Below, in pieces: positions 1 to 6,976 of a stretch of DNA of 16,729 nucleotides; within the stretch, counting starts at the first letter, position 1; each line of letters begins with the position of its first letter. The notes under the pieces were generated by a model. That model saw nothing but the letters and a program-made list of their open reading frames with translations, searched no databases and had not been told where the DNA came from. The stretch covers positions 1 to 16,729 of the forward strand of contig CAIQMJ010000301.1 of NCBI GenBank assembly GCA_903872875.1. The letters are read 5' to 3'. The translations under genes and the position numbers were made by a program. Source of the stretch: an uncultured Variovorax sp. (lineage in GTDB: Bacteria; Pseudomonadota; Gammaproteobacteria; Burkholderiales; Burkholderiaceae_C).

Positions 1-1365
1 CTCGTCCCAGGCCCGGCCGCCGTGGATGATGTCCATGATGCGCGACATCGGCCGCTGGTCCGGGCCGTTCGAATAGCTCACATAGGCGATGGCCGCCTGC
101 AGCACGTCGCGCGCCTTGTTCTCCCAGAAGGGGTCGGCGGCGCCGGACGGCACGATCATCATGTCCGCCAGAAAGCGCGCGTCCGCCCAGATCCAGTCGC
201 TCTCCTGACGGATGAAACTCAGCGGGTTGTAGCAATGGCTGCTGGCGGGGTCCAGCGGGCTGAACTTGTACACCGGACCCACGTTCTCGGCGCGCCACTT
301 GCTGGTTTCGGCGTAGATCTCGCCCTTGACGTCCAGCACCACCGCCGGCCCTCGCCAGGACAGCAGTGCCGGATACACGTGGCACTGGGTCTTGCCCGAG
401 CGCGACGGCGCGACGGTGATCAGTGCGCCTTCGCCGGTGTAGGTCAACGGCATGTCGCTGCCTTCCAGCGGACCGAGGTGGAGCACCTGCTCCTTCTCCA
501 CACGATCCTTGTGAAGCCTGAAGACCGACGTGGGTGCGAGTGCCTCTTCGGCCGACAGCCAGGCATTGCCGCCGCTCAGGCGCTTGCTGAAGCCGGACAG
601 CACGATGCCCAGGTTGGAGTCGGGTGCAGAGGCTTCCACCTGGTGTTCCAGATGGCCCAGCAACTCGTTGACCGTGCTGTCGACGCCGGCATTGTGGAGA
701 TCCATCACGTAGCGCACCGCACTCTGGCCGTCGCGCACGTTGACGCTGTCCCAGCCCGCGCCGGCGAACTCGTAGCGTTCCACACTCGCCTTGCCATTGC
801 CCCAGATCAGGCTGAAGCGGCAATGGTTGTACCGGTCGTCGGACAGGGCGCCCATCGTGTAGAGCGTTTCCGTCAAGCGAAGGAATTCCAGCTCCTTGCT
901 GTCCATGGTTGCCAGCGAACGGCTGAGATTGAAATACAGCCAACTCTTCTGCCAGTCGAAGAAGGCCGCATGGCTCATCACCCGCTTCTTCTCGGAGATC
1001 ATGTCGTCGATCGTTCGCAGACGCAGCTCGCGATCGGAACCCAGTTCGATCTGCCATGCCGATCGTTCCGCCGCGGTCAATGCCGTGTAGCGCTTCCGGC
1101 CGGCCTTGAGGCGATAGCCGCCCGCTCCCTTGCTGAAGAAGCAGTAGATGATGAAGAAGAAGAACAGTCCCCAGAAGGCGAAAAGAACCGAGAGCACTGC
1201 ACCCAGGGAGGCGAGCAGCCAGCGCTCCTTGACATAGATGAAGGTCGCTTCCTTCATCGGGACAGCGGTGCTTCCGCTGTGTGTTTCGATCCACGCCTTG
1301 CGCGCCATATAGGCCGCGGCCGCGAGAAACACCATCAACGCGGCGATCGATAACATGCTGTTCAC
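1..1365 (-). CDS. VirD4/TraG-type type IV coupling protein, 5' part only
   Basis: This is the N-terminal 455 codons of an open frame that leaves the window at base 1 without a stop. The product resembles VirD4/TraG coupling ATPases, the inner-membrane hexamers that deliver relaxase-DNA to a type IV secretion channel. Two hydrophobic segments lie near the N terminus (about residues 4-18 and 48-75, the second ending in a phenylalanine-rich stretch). A cytoplasmic region follows, with a Walker A motif APSRSGKTQ (G324, K325, T326) and then VVLDVKGEIYAETSKWR, typical of the family. Walker B and the rest of the ATPase lie outside the window. I chose the GTG at 1365 because GAGGAG sits 6 bases upstream; an ATG at 1356 is the alternative. 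Family assignment is strong; that it belongs to an integrative conjugative element is inference. Confidence 0.85.
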   Translation of the reverse strand, partial: MNSMLSIAALMVFLAAAAYMARKAWIETHSGSTAVPMKEATFIYVKERWLLASLGAVLSVLFAFWGLFFFFIIYCFFSKGAGGYRLKAGRKRYTALTAAERSAWQIELGSDRELRLRTIDDMISEKKRVMSHAAFFDWQKSWLYFNLSRSLATMDSKELEFLRLTETLYTMGALSDDRYNHCRFSLIWGNGKASVERYEFAGAGWDSVNVRDGQSAVRYVMDLHNAGVDSTVNELLGHLEHQVEASAPDSNLGIVLSGFSKRLSGGNAWLSAEEALAPTSVFRLHKDRVEKEQVLHLGPLEGSDMPLTYTGEGALITVAPSRSGKTQCHVYPALLSWRGPAVVLDVKGEIYAETSKWRAENVGPVYKFSPLDPASSHCYNPLSFIRQESDWIWADARFLADMMIVPSGAADPFWENKARDVLQAAIAYVSYSNGPDQRPMSRIMDIIHGGRAWDE

Positions 1366-1461
1366 AGTTGGCTCCTCGAGCGTCGAGAACCAGGGCGATG
1401 CGGCCGTTCCCCCTTGGAATGCCGCCCGCCTCCGAGGGACGTGCATTCAGTTTAGGTAGTG

Positions 1462-1506
1462 CGATTTACTTGCACACCCCCCAATTGGAGGGATCAGTGC
1501 AAATCG
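1462..1506. repeat. Long imperfect inverted repeat/hairpin between luxR-type gene and virD4
   Basis: Nested dyad: CGATTT (1462-1467) pairs with AAATCG (1501-1506), GCAC (1472-1475) with GTGC (1497-1500), and CCCCCC (1477-1482) with GGAGGG (1487-1492) around an AATT loop. In minus-strand RNA all 16 stem positions pair, counting one G-U, with a four-base bulge on one arm and a small internal loop. No T-tract follows on the minus side, so it is not a clear intrinsic terminator. It could end luxR-type transcription, or be an operator for virD4 (outer half-sites TTGCAC-N21-GTGCAA). Confidence 0.6.
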
Positions 1507-1537
1507 ACCTGTCTCTGGCGCTCGAGTCCGTTCCGAT

Positions 1538-2713
1538 TCACAGGCTCGCAGATTCACGCATCAAGTGCGCGACCAGTTGTGCCTGCCGGTTCGTACCCGT
1601 TTTCTGGAACAGCGCCTTCAGGTAACCACGCAAGGTTTCATAGGAAAGGCCGTCAGCCGCTGCGATCTCCCTCAGGCTTTCGCCCTGGATCAGCCGCTGG
1701 GCAAGACGCCATTCGGCCGCAGTCAACGCGTAGCGAAGGCTCAGCGCCTGTCCTTTCGGCATTCGTGCGGCTGCCGGGTCCGTCATCGTCATCAGGATGG
1801 CAGGCCCGGATCCCAGCAGGAGCTGGCGGCGTTGCGGCAACGGCGCGACGTTGACCAGCAAAGGCCCCGTGGCCGGCCGCCGAATCACGATACCCGCCGG
1901 CGCGCCGATGGCCGTGACCGCATGACCGCGCAGGAAAGGCCTGAGCAGCGAATCCAGTTGGCGCTGGTCATCGGCGTTGATCGCCTGAAGCCGGTTGTGG
2001 GACAGCGCCAGGCCATCTCGATGTTCGAGCAGCCTGCGAGCGGCCGGATTGAAATGAAGCACCTTGCCGCGCATGTCCAATATGACCAGGCCATGCGCCG
2101 ATTGCTCGAAGATGGCTGCGAAACGGTCACGCTCGACGGTCGCCGACTCGAGTTGAACGCCGACCCGCAAGGCACGCTCGAGATGGCGGCTCAACTGCTC
2201 GAATGCCGCGACCTCCGCGGGCTGGAACGTGCGCGCATCGGCGTCCCGGAGCAGGGTCATGTTGACGATCGTGCCGCTGTCGGTCCTCAGCGTGTTGCCG
2301 ATCGTGTACTTGAGGCCCTGGGGCCTCATCCACTCGTTGTAGTACTGCGATCGATAGAGGATCTCGGGATCCTGCGTGTACGCCGCGAGACGCTCATTGG
2401 TGCGGATCACCCTCGGCTGGTGCAATGCACCGGTATGGGTGATCCAGGGGTTGTCCTTGGTGAAGTACTTCATGGCGAAGGACGCATACCAATCGTCCGT
2501 GATGCCACCAAGATGGACAGGCCGCGAGCGCCTGGCCTCGAAGTCCAGGAAATAGAAGGTTTCAGCGCTCGATCGGAAGCGCTCCTTCATCATCGCCATG
2601 ACGCCACCCCACCCGCGAGCACCCAAGGCGGCTTCGTAGATTTCCTCAATCAATGAGGACATCGATTCCTCGTGTCCTGTCATCGATTCAACGTGAGGTC
2701 GATCGCCTGACAT
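1538..2713 (-). CDS. LuxR-type HTH transcriptional regulator with PAS-like domain
   Basis: A 391-residue regulator. Residues about 20-190 form an N-terminal sensory region I cannot assign to a named ligand domain. Residues about 195-300 look PAS-like, with IFEQSAHGLVILDMRGKVLH and FNPAARRLLE. The last 63 residues carry a LuxR-type helix-turn-helix (LTAAEWRLAQRLIQGESLREIA, then YETLRGYLKALFQKTG). The ATG at 2713 was chosen because AGAGGAG lies 5 bases upstream; the frame is open 22 codons further but without a better ribosome site. It lies downstream of and parallel to the LysR gene, 188 bases away, and appears to have its own promoter (2751-2779). The ligand and target genes are unknown. There is no response-regulator receiver domain, so it is not a two-component regulator. 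Confidence 0.85.
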   Translation of the reverse strand: MSGDRPHVESMTGHEESMSSLIEEIYEAALGARGWGGVMAMMKERFRSSAETFYFLDFEARRSRPVHLGGITDDWYASFAMKYFTKDNPWITHTGALHQPRVIRTNERLAAYTQDPEILYRSQYYNEWMRPQGLKYTIGNTLRTDSGTIVNMTLLRDADARTFQPAEVAAFEQLSRHLERALRVGVQLESATVERDRFAAIFEQSAHGLVILDMRGKVLHFNPAARRLLEHRDGLALSHNRLQAINADDQRQLDSLLRPFLRGHAVTAIGAPAGIVIRRPATGPLLVNVAPLPQRRQLLLGSGPAILMTMTDPAAARMPKGQALSLRYALTAAEWRLAQRLIQGESLREIAAADGLSYETLRGYLKALFQKTGTNRQAQLVAHLMRESASL

Positions 2714-2750
2714 CGTCGCTCCTCTGTCCGGGGCATCTGCAGAAAGCAGA

Positions 2751-2779
2751 AATATGCACGAATGGAAACGTCGATCCAA
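2751..2779 (-). promoter_or_regulatory. Candidate sigma70 promoter for the LuxR-type gene
   Basis: Reading the minus strand, TTGGAT (2779-2774) serves as -35 and CATATT (2756-2751) as -10, with a 17-base spacer. This predicts a start near 2744 and a leader of about 30 bases before the ATG at 2713. It is a motif match by eye only. Confidence 0.4.
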
Positions 2780-2804
2780 GTGGCCTGGACCGACTATCGA
2801 TCCC

Positions 2805-2825
2805 CCCGGCCATGCATAAGCCGGG
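2805..2825 (-). terminator. Small GC hairpin downstream of lysR, possible weak terminator
   Basis: CCCGGC (2805-2810) and GCCGGG (2820-2825) form a perfect 6-bp stem with a 9-base loop, about 77 bases past the lysR stop codon. There is no T-tract after it on the minus strand, so intrinsic termination is doubtful. The rest of the 2714-2901 gap shows only the promoter above. Confidence 0.25.
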
Positions 2826-2901
2826 CCGTGTCGTGCCGGTCCCCGGCGGCCGTTGGCAGCGAGATTGGCGACGACAGCGTCACGACTGCGTTGGCGTCAG
2901 G

Positions 2902-3819
2902 TCATCCGGTGGCACGCTTCAGCCGTTCGCCCAGGTTCAGGGCCTGCACCTCCGACTGAACGGCCTCGACCAGCCGCATGGTGGCGGTGGAGATCTTCCG
3001 GTCGCTTGGCCAGGCGACGACCCAGCCCGTATCGAAGCCCTTGATCGGCGCCATCGATATGAAGCCGGCTTCGTACTCCGTCACCGCGGCCGAGAACGGG
3101 ACCACCATGTGCGCCACGCCGCGGCAGACCAGGTCGATGCTCAGGTGCAACGGCTGCACGTCGATGATGATGTTCAGGGGCTGGCCGATCCGCACGGCCT
3201 CCTTCTCGAGCCCCGTCGTCACGCGGTTGGAGCGCGAGACGATCAGCGGGTGCCGCGCCACCAGCGCCACGTCGACCGGCGTGTCCATGCGCAGTCCGGC
3301 ACGCGACTGGCCGGCGATCACCAGCGGTTCGTCGACCAGCTTGCGCGTGGACAGCGCGCGGCCCTTGGCATCGTCACGGATGAACACTGCCACGTCGCAC
3401 AATCCCCGTGACAGCGAGTCGGCCATGGTGTGCGAAAGGCCTTCGATGACGCCCAGATGCACGTTCGGAAAACGCCGCAGGAAGTGCTCGACGAGGTTGC
3501 CCGCGAACAACGTGCGCATCGACGGCGTCAGGCCCAGCACGATGCGCCCCGACGGCGTCTCCGCCTCGGCCACCACGTCTTCCTTGAGCTGGGTCACTTC
3601 CTTGAACAGCCGCCCCGCGCGGTCCAGCAGGATCTGGCCGGCGGGCGTCAGCATGATGCCGCGCGAACTGCGCTCCAGCAGTTGCGCACCGATCTCCTCC
3701 TCCAGCAGCTGGACTTGCCGGCTCAGCGCCGACTGCGAGATGTAGCGCGCCCGCGCCGCCGCGGCAAAGCCGCCGTGCTCGGCGATCGAAACGAAATAGC
3801 CCAGTTGCCTCAGGTCCAT
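2902..3819 (-). CDS. LysR-family transcriptional regulator, divergent to the phyH/TRAP operon
   Basis: A 305-residue LysR-type regulator of normal length. The N-terminal winged helix-turn-helix is clear (MDLRQLGYFVSIAEHGGFAA, then ISQSALSRQVQLLEEEIGAQL and LTPAGQILLDRA), followed by a periplasmic-binding-protein-like effector domain (about residues 90-295). I start at the ATG at 3819 because MDLRQL is the usual family start and the best promoter (3867-3894) predicts transcription beginning about 3860. A TTG at 3864 or ATG at 3861 would extend it by 14-15 residues. It is transcribed away from the nine-gene operon starting at 3936, the classical arrangement of a LysR regulator controlling its neighbour in response to a pathway substrate or intermediate. 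Its effector is presumably the unknown compound handled by the operon (inference). Confidence 0.9.
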   Translation of the reverse strand: MDLRQLGYFVSIAEHGGFAAAARARYISQSALSRQVQLLEEEIGAQLLERSSRGIMLTPAGQILLDRAGRLFKEVTQLKEDVVAEAETPSGRIVLGLTPSMRTLFAGNLVEHFLRRFPNVHLGVIEGLSHTMADSLSRGLCDVAVFIRDDAKGRALSTRKLVDEPLVIAGQSRAGLRMDTPVDVALVARHPLIVSRSNRVTTGLEKEAVRIGQPLNIIIDVQPLHLSIDLVCRGVAHMVVPFSAAVTEYEAGFISMAPIKGFDTGWVVAWPSDRKISTATMRLVEAVQSEVQALNLGERLKRATG

Positions 3820-3851
3820 TCGCCCGAGTCTGCGCGGAGCTATCCAATTTT

Positions 3852-3864
3852 TCGATGGCATCAA
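3852..3864. promoter_or_regulatory. Candidate LysR box (T-N11-A)
   Basis: T3852-N11-A3864 encloses the perfect dyad GATG-G-CATC (3854-3862), centred at 3858 in the 116-base divergent gap. This fits the LysR-family consensus and overlaps the predicted lysR start point, so binding could repress lysR and activate the operon. A second dyad, CAATTT (3845-3850) with AAATTG (3870-3875), brackets it. No convincing -35/-10 pair for the operon itself was found here. Confidence 0.45.
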
Positions 3865-3866
3865 CC

Positions 3867-3894
3867 CTTAAATTGAACTTCCGCTCACCGTCAA
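3867..3894 (-). promoter_or_regulatory. Candidate sigma70 promoter of lysR
   Basis: On the minus strand TTGACG (3894-3889) matches -35 at 5 of 6 positions and TTTAAG (3872-3867) matches -10 at 4 of 6, with a 16-base spacer. The predicted start near 3860 lies just upstream of the ATG at 3819 and supports that start over the ones at 3861/3864. Confidence 0.4.
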
Positions 3895-3935
3895 GGCTGG
3901 AGACACTCGGCCCACAACAAAGACGGAGACAAAGC

Positions 3936-4703
3936 ATGCTGACACAGCAACAAGTCGAGAAGTACGAGCGCGACGGCCTCCTGGTGCTGCCGTCCTTTTT
4001 CAGCGCCGAGGAGATCGGCGCGCTCATGGCCGACATGCCGCGGATCGTGGCCATGGACAGGCCCGAGATCGCCAAGTCGGCCGCGGGGGAAACCTGCGCG
4101 GCGCTGGCACTGCACCGCTACAGCCCGCCGTTCGAGCGCTTCATGCGCAACGGGAAGCTGATCGACACGGCCCGGCAACTGCTGGGTGGCGAAATCTACT
4201 GCCACCAGTACAAGATCGTCTGCAAGGATCCGATGGGCACGCTCGACTTCCCGTGGCACCAGGACTACGGCAATTGGCAGGACCTGGACGGCATGCCGGC
4301 GCCGATGGCGCTCAACATCTCGGTCTACCTGGATCCCGTGACCGAGTTCAACGGGCCGGTCGCCTTCATCCCCGGATCGCACCGGCGCGGGCGCATTCCG
4401 TCGCTGGCCGAGACGCCGGCCGGCCTGGCCGAGACCACGACGCTGGCACGGTTGAACCGTCCGGTGATCGAGGAGCTGGTGAACGAGTTCGGCATCGTGT
4501 CCCCGAAGGGGCCGACCGGCACCGTGGCGATCTTCCATGGCCTGACCGCGCACGCCTCGACACCCAACATCAGCCCCTGGACCCGCCACATCCTCTACTT
4601 CACGGCCAACCGGGTGAGCAACGCCATCGGCAGGCCGACCCGGCCCGACTACGTGGCGCACCGCGACTTTGCGGCGCTCACGTCCGAGACCGAAGCCGCC
4701 TGA
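3936..4703 (+). CDS. EctD-like phytanoyl-CoA dioxygenase family protein (first of three)
   Basis: A 255-residue Fe(II)/2-oxoglutarate-dependent dioxygenase of the PhyH family, expected to hydroxylate a small molecule with release of succinate and CO2 in the cytoplasm. The metal triad is visible as H108-x-D110 in FPWHQDYGNWQDLDGMP and H206 in HGLTAHAS, with R217 eleven residues later as the predicted 2-oxoglutarate anchor, the spacing known in EctD. YCHQYK (88-93) and GPVAFIPGSHRRG also parallel EctD, but the His and Glu following the conserved Trp in EctD are missing. The ATG at 3936 was chosen because GGAG lies 7 bases upstream and MLTQQQVEKYERDG is a typical family start; the frame is open upstream. 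It is the first gene of the operon, 16 bases before dctP1. Substrate unknown; ectoine is unlikely. Confidence 0.88.
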   Translation: MLTQQQVEKYERDGLLVLPSFFSAEEIGALMADMPRIVAMDRPEIAKSAAGETCAALALHRYSPPFERFMRNGKLIDTARQLLGGEIYCHQYKIVCKDPMGTLDFPWHQDYGNWQDLDGMPAPMALNISVYLDPVTEFNGPVAFIPGSHRRGRIPSLAETPAGLAETTTLARLNRPVIEELVNEFGIVSPKGPTGTVAIFHGLTAHASTPNISPWTRHILYFTANRVSNAIGRPTRPDYVAHRDFAALTSETEAA

Positions 4704-4719
4704 CGGCCAGGAGACACCG

Positions 4720-5745
4720 ATGCGTCAATCCATTCCGTCGATCGCGCGACGTCGCTTCGTGCTGGGCGCCGCTGGCGCAGCGACGCTGCCGGCGCTCATC
4801 CTGCCGCGTTATGCGCACGCCGCCGAGTTCAACTACAAGTACGGCAGCGAGCTGCCGGCCAGCCATCCGCAGGTGGTGCGCGCCATGGAGGCCTGCGAGG
4901 CGATCCGCAAGGACAGCGGAGGGCGCATCGAGATCGAGGTGTTTTCGGCCGGTGCGCTGGGCAGCATCACCGACATGATCTCGCAGGTGCGATCGGGCGC
5001 TTTGCAGATGCTCAGCGTGGCCAACGCCAGCCTGACCACCTTCGATCCGAAAGCGTCGCTCACGATCCCCTATGCGTTCAAGGACTACGACGCCGTGTGG
5101 GCGGCCATGGACGGCGAACTCGGCGCCTATTCGCGCCGCGTGGTGAGCCGCTTCGGCATCCATGTGTTCGACAGCATGTGGGACCACGGCTTCCGCCAGA
5201 TGACCACGCGTTCCAAGGCCATCGCCTCGCCCGAGGACCTGAAGGGTTTCAAGATCCGCGTCGCGGTGGTGCCGATGTACGTGTCGCTCTTCAAGGCCCT
5301 GGGCGCCGCCCCGACCGCCATCAACTTCAGCGAGCTCTACAGCTCGCTGCAGACGCGCGTCGTCGACGGCCAGGAGAACTCGCTCCCGCTCATCGACAGC
5401 GCGCGCTTCTATGAAGTGCAGTCCTGCGTGTCCGTCACCAACCACATCTGGGAAGGCTACGTCACCTCGGTCAACGACGCCGCCTGGAAGCGCCTGCCCG
5501 GCAACCTGCAGGACCTGGTGAAGCAGCGCTTCCATGAAGCGACGCTGCGCCAGCGCAAGGACATGGTCGAGCTGTCCGGCACGTTGCAGGCGCAGCTGCA
5601 GGCCAAGGGCATGAAGTTCAACCAGGTCGACTCCGCGCCGTTCCGCGCGACGCTGTCCCAAGCCGGCTTCTACAAGGAATGGCAACAGAAGTTCGGCCCC
5701 GAGGTATGGGCCATCGTCGAGAAATACACGGGCTCGCTGGCCTGA
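4720..5745 (+). CDS. dctP: TRAP transporter substrate-binding protein, DctP family, Tat-exported (first copy)
   Basis: A 341-residue periplasmic binding protein that captures an organic acid for a TRAP transporter. The N terminus has a twin-arginine signal (RRRFV at 10-14), a hydrophobic stretch and a likely signal-peptidase site after AHA (32-34). The mature part has DctP landmarks: GGRIEIEVFSAGALG, the conserved Arg R180 in KIRVAVVPMY that normally contacts a ligand carboxylate, and FSELYSSLQTRVVDGQEN (203-220). The ATG at 4720 follows GGAG by 6 bases. It lies between two dioxygenase genes and precedes the fused membrane subunit encoded at 6973-8829, its presumed partner. It is a clear paralogue of the second binding protein at 11748-12770. 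Confidence 0.92.
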   Translation: MRQSIPSIARRRFVLGAAGAATLPALILPRYAHAAEFNYKYGSELPASHPQVVRAMEACEAIRKDSGGRIEIEVFSAGALGSITDMISQVRSGALQMLSVANASLTTFDPKASLTIPYAFKDYDAVWAAMDGELGAYSRRVVSRFGIHVFDSMWDHGFRQMTTRSKAIASPEDLKGFKIRVAVVPMYVSLFKALGAAPTAINFSELYSSLQTRVVDGQENSLPLIDSARFYEVQSCVSVTNHIWEGYVTSVNDAAWKRLPGNLQDLVKQRFHEATLRQRKDMVELSGTLQAQLQAKGMKFNQVDSAPFRATLSQAGFYKEWQQKFGPEVWAIVEKYTGSLA

Positions 5746-5786
5746 ACCCCGCGCGGCAACCCATCCATCGAACAGGAGACATCCGA

Positions 5787-6590
5787 ATGCTGACCCCCGA
5801 ACAGATCGCAAGCTACGAGCGCAACGGCTACCTGGTGCTGCCCGAACTTTTCACGCCCGCGGAAGTGGCGGTGGTGCGCCGCGCCGCATCCGACATCTAC
5901 GAAATGAACCGGCCGGAAGTCTGGCGCGGCAAGGGTGGCGAGTTCCGCCTCGCCTTCGGCGTGCAGCACTACCACCCGGTGTTCGACCTGTTCCTGCGGC
6001 ATCCGCGCCTGGTCGAACCCACACGCGATCTGCTCGGCGGCGACGTCTACTGCCACCAGTACAAGCTGATCAACAAACAGCCTTTCGGCAAGCTCGACTT
6101 CCCCTGGCACCAGGACTTCGCCAACTGGAACAAGTTCGACGGCATGCCCGAGCCGAGAGCGCTGAACATCTCGGTCTTCCTGGACGAGGTCACCGAGTTC
6201 AACGGCCCGGTGATCTTCATTCCAGGTGCGCACAGGGAAGGGCTGATCAAGGCCGACGTGCTGCCCATGGACGGTGTCGACCAGGACGGCGCCCACACCA
6301 TCACGGGCCATGAACTGGAGCGCCTCGCGCGTGCCAACGGCATGGTCGCGCCGAAGGGGAAGGCCGGCACGGCGGTGCTGTTCCATCCCTACATGCCGCA
6401 TGCCTCGTCGCCGAACCAGTCGCCCTGGTCGCGCAGCACCGTCTACCTCACGAGCAACCGGGTGGACAACCAGATCCGCCGCCCGACCCGGCCCGAGTAC
6501 GTCGCCCATACCGACTTCAGGCCGATCCGCGAAGTGGCCGACGACGCGCTGCTCAACCACTACGACCACGAAGAGGCCGCCACGGCATGA
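5787..6590 (+). CDS. EctD-like phytanoyl-CoA dioxygenase family protein (second of three)
   Basis: A 267-residue PhyH-family Fe(II)/2-oxoglutarate dioxygenase, closely related by eye to the first copy. Predicted iron ligands are H108, D110 (FPWHQDFANWNKFDGMP) and H205 (YMPHASSPNQ), and R216 is the 2-oxoglutarate Arg. Shared strings with copy one include GYLVLP-like/GLLVLP-like starts, YCHQYK, TEFNGPV and RPTRPxYVAHxDF near the C terminus. Compared with copy one it has a somewhat longer segment between residues 150 and 185 and an acidic tail (NHYDHEEAATA). GGAG lies 8 bases before the chosen ATG, 41 bases after dctP1. Its stop overlaps the ATG of the NTF2-like gene, suggesting coupled translation. 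Both closest paralogues retain complete catalytic sets, so neither looks decayed. Confidence 0.88.
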   Translation: MLTPEQIASYERNGYLVLPELFTPAEVAVVRRAASDIYEMNRPEVWRGKGGEFRLAFGVQHYHPVFDLFLRHPRLVEPTRDLLGGDVYCHQYKLINKQPFGKLDFPWHQDFANWNKFDGMPEPRALNISVFLDEVTEFNGPVIFIPGAHREGLIKADVLPMDGVDQDGAHTITGHELERLARANGMVAPKGKAGTAVLFHPYMPHASSPNQSPWSRSTVYLTSNRVDNQIRRPTRPEYVAHTDFRPIREVADDALLNHYDHEEAATA

Positions 6591-6976
6591 CCTCGTCGGC
6601 GTCCGAATCTGCCTTGCTGGCGCTGGACGACGAGCGCTACGCCGCCATGCGTGCGCGCGACCTCGATCGCCTCGGCGCATTGCTGGCCGACAGGCTGACC
6701 TACACCCATTCGACCGGCGTCGTGGAAACCAAGGCGCAATACCTCGACGCACTGCGATCGGGCCGCGTGAAGTACGTCCGGGTCGACCGCCAGGTCGATC
6801 ACTTCGCGGCATGGGGGCCGTGCGCGGTGCTGCAGGGCCGGCTCGAGGTCGAAGCCGAGGTCGACGCGCAGCCCTATCGGACGCGCGCGCTGTTCACCAG
6901 CACCTGGGTGCAGCAGGCCGGCGAATGGTCCATGGCGGCCTGGGCCTCGACCCGCGAGAAACAGGAGACACCATGA
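6587..6976 (+). CDS. NTF2-like/DUF4440 (SnoaL-fold) small protein
   Basis: A 129-residue protein with the pattern of the nuclear transport factor 2-like/DUF4440 superfamily: an N-terminal helix region with LADRLTYTHSTGVVETKAQY (about 33-52), then strands ending in LFTSTWVQQAGEWSMAAWAS. The fold is a cone-shaped barrel used by isomerases, cyclases, dehydratases and small-ligand binders, so the exact reaction cannot be read from sequence. No signal peptide is seen; it is probably cytoplasmic. It overlaps the preceding dioxygenase gene by ATGA (6587-6590) and the following transporter gene by ATGA (6973-6976), so all three are likely translated together. Context suggests it acts on, or binds, the product of the dioxygenases (inference). 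Confidence 0.75.
   Translation: MTSSASESALLALDDERYAAMRARDLDRLGALLADRLTYTHSTGVVETKAQYLDALRSGRVKYVRVDRQVDHFAAWGPCAVLQGRLEVEAEVDAQPYRTRALFTSTWVQQAGEWSMAAWASTREKQETP

Noticed and set aside
22..1353. Long plus-strand open frame (443 codons) opposite the coupling-protein gene
   Set aside because: Its product is His/Arg/Gln-rich with no recognisable domain, while the minus strand gives a convincing VirD4-type ATPase; it is an antisense shadow of GC-rich codons.
1366..1461. A sigma70 promoter for virD4 using TAAACT as -10
   Set aside because: No acceptable -35 at 16-18 bases; best hexamer matches only 3 of 6 positions.
1281..1625. Plus-strand 114-codon frame spanning the 1366-1537 gap
   Set aside because: It overlaps both neighbouring real genes and the hairpin, has no recognisable domain and no good ribosome site.
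3936..4703. Calling the first dioxygenase ectD (ectoine hydroxylase)
   Set aside because: EctD-specific His and Glu after the conserved Trp and the Ser of HSD are absent and no ectABC genes are nearby.
4678..5811. 377-codon minus-strand open frame opposite dctP1
   Set aside because: Shadow frame; dctP1 has a Tat signal and family motifs.
6274..6972. Upstream in-frame extension of dctQM by 233 codons
   Set aside because: It would run through phyH2 and the NTF2-like gene in a wrong frame with Arg/Pro/Thr-rich content; GGAG before the ATG at 6973 marks the real start.
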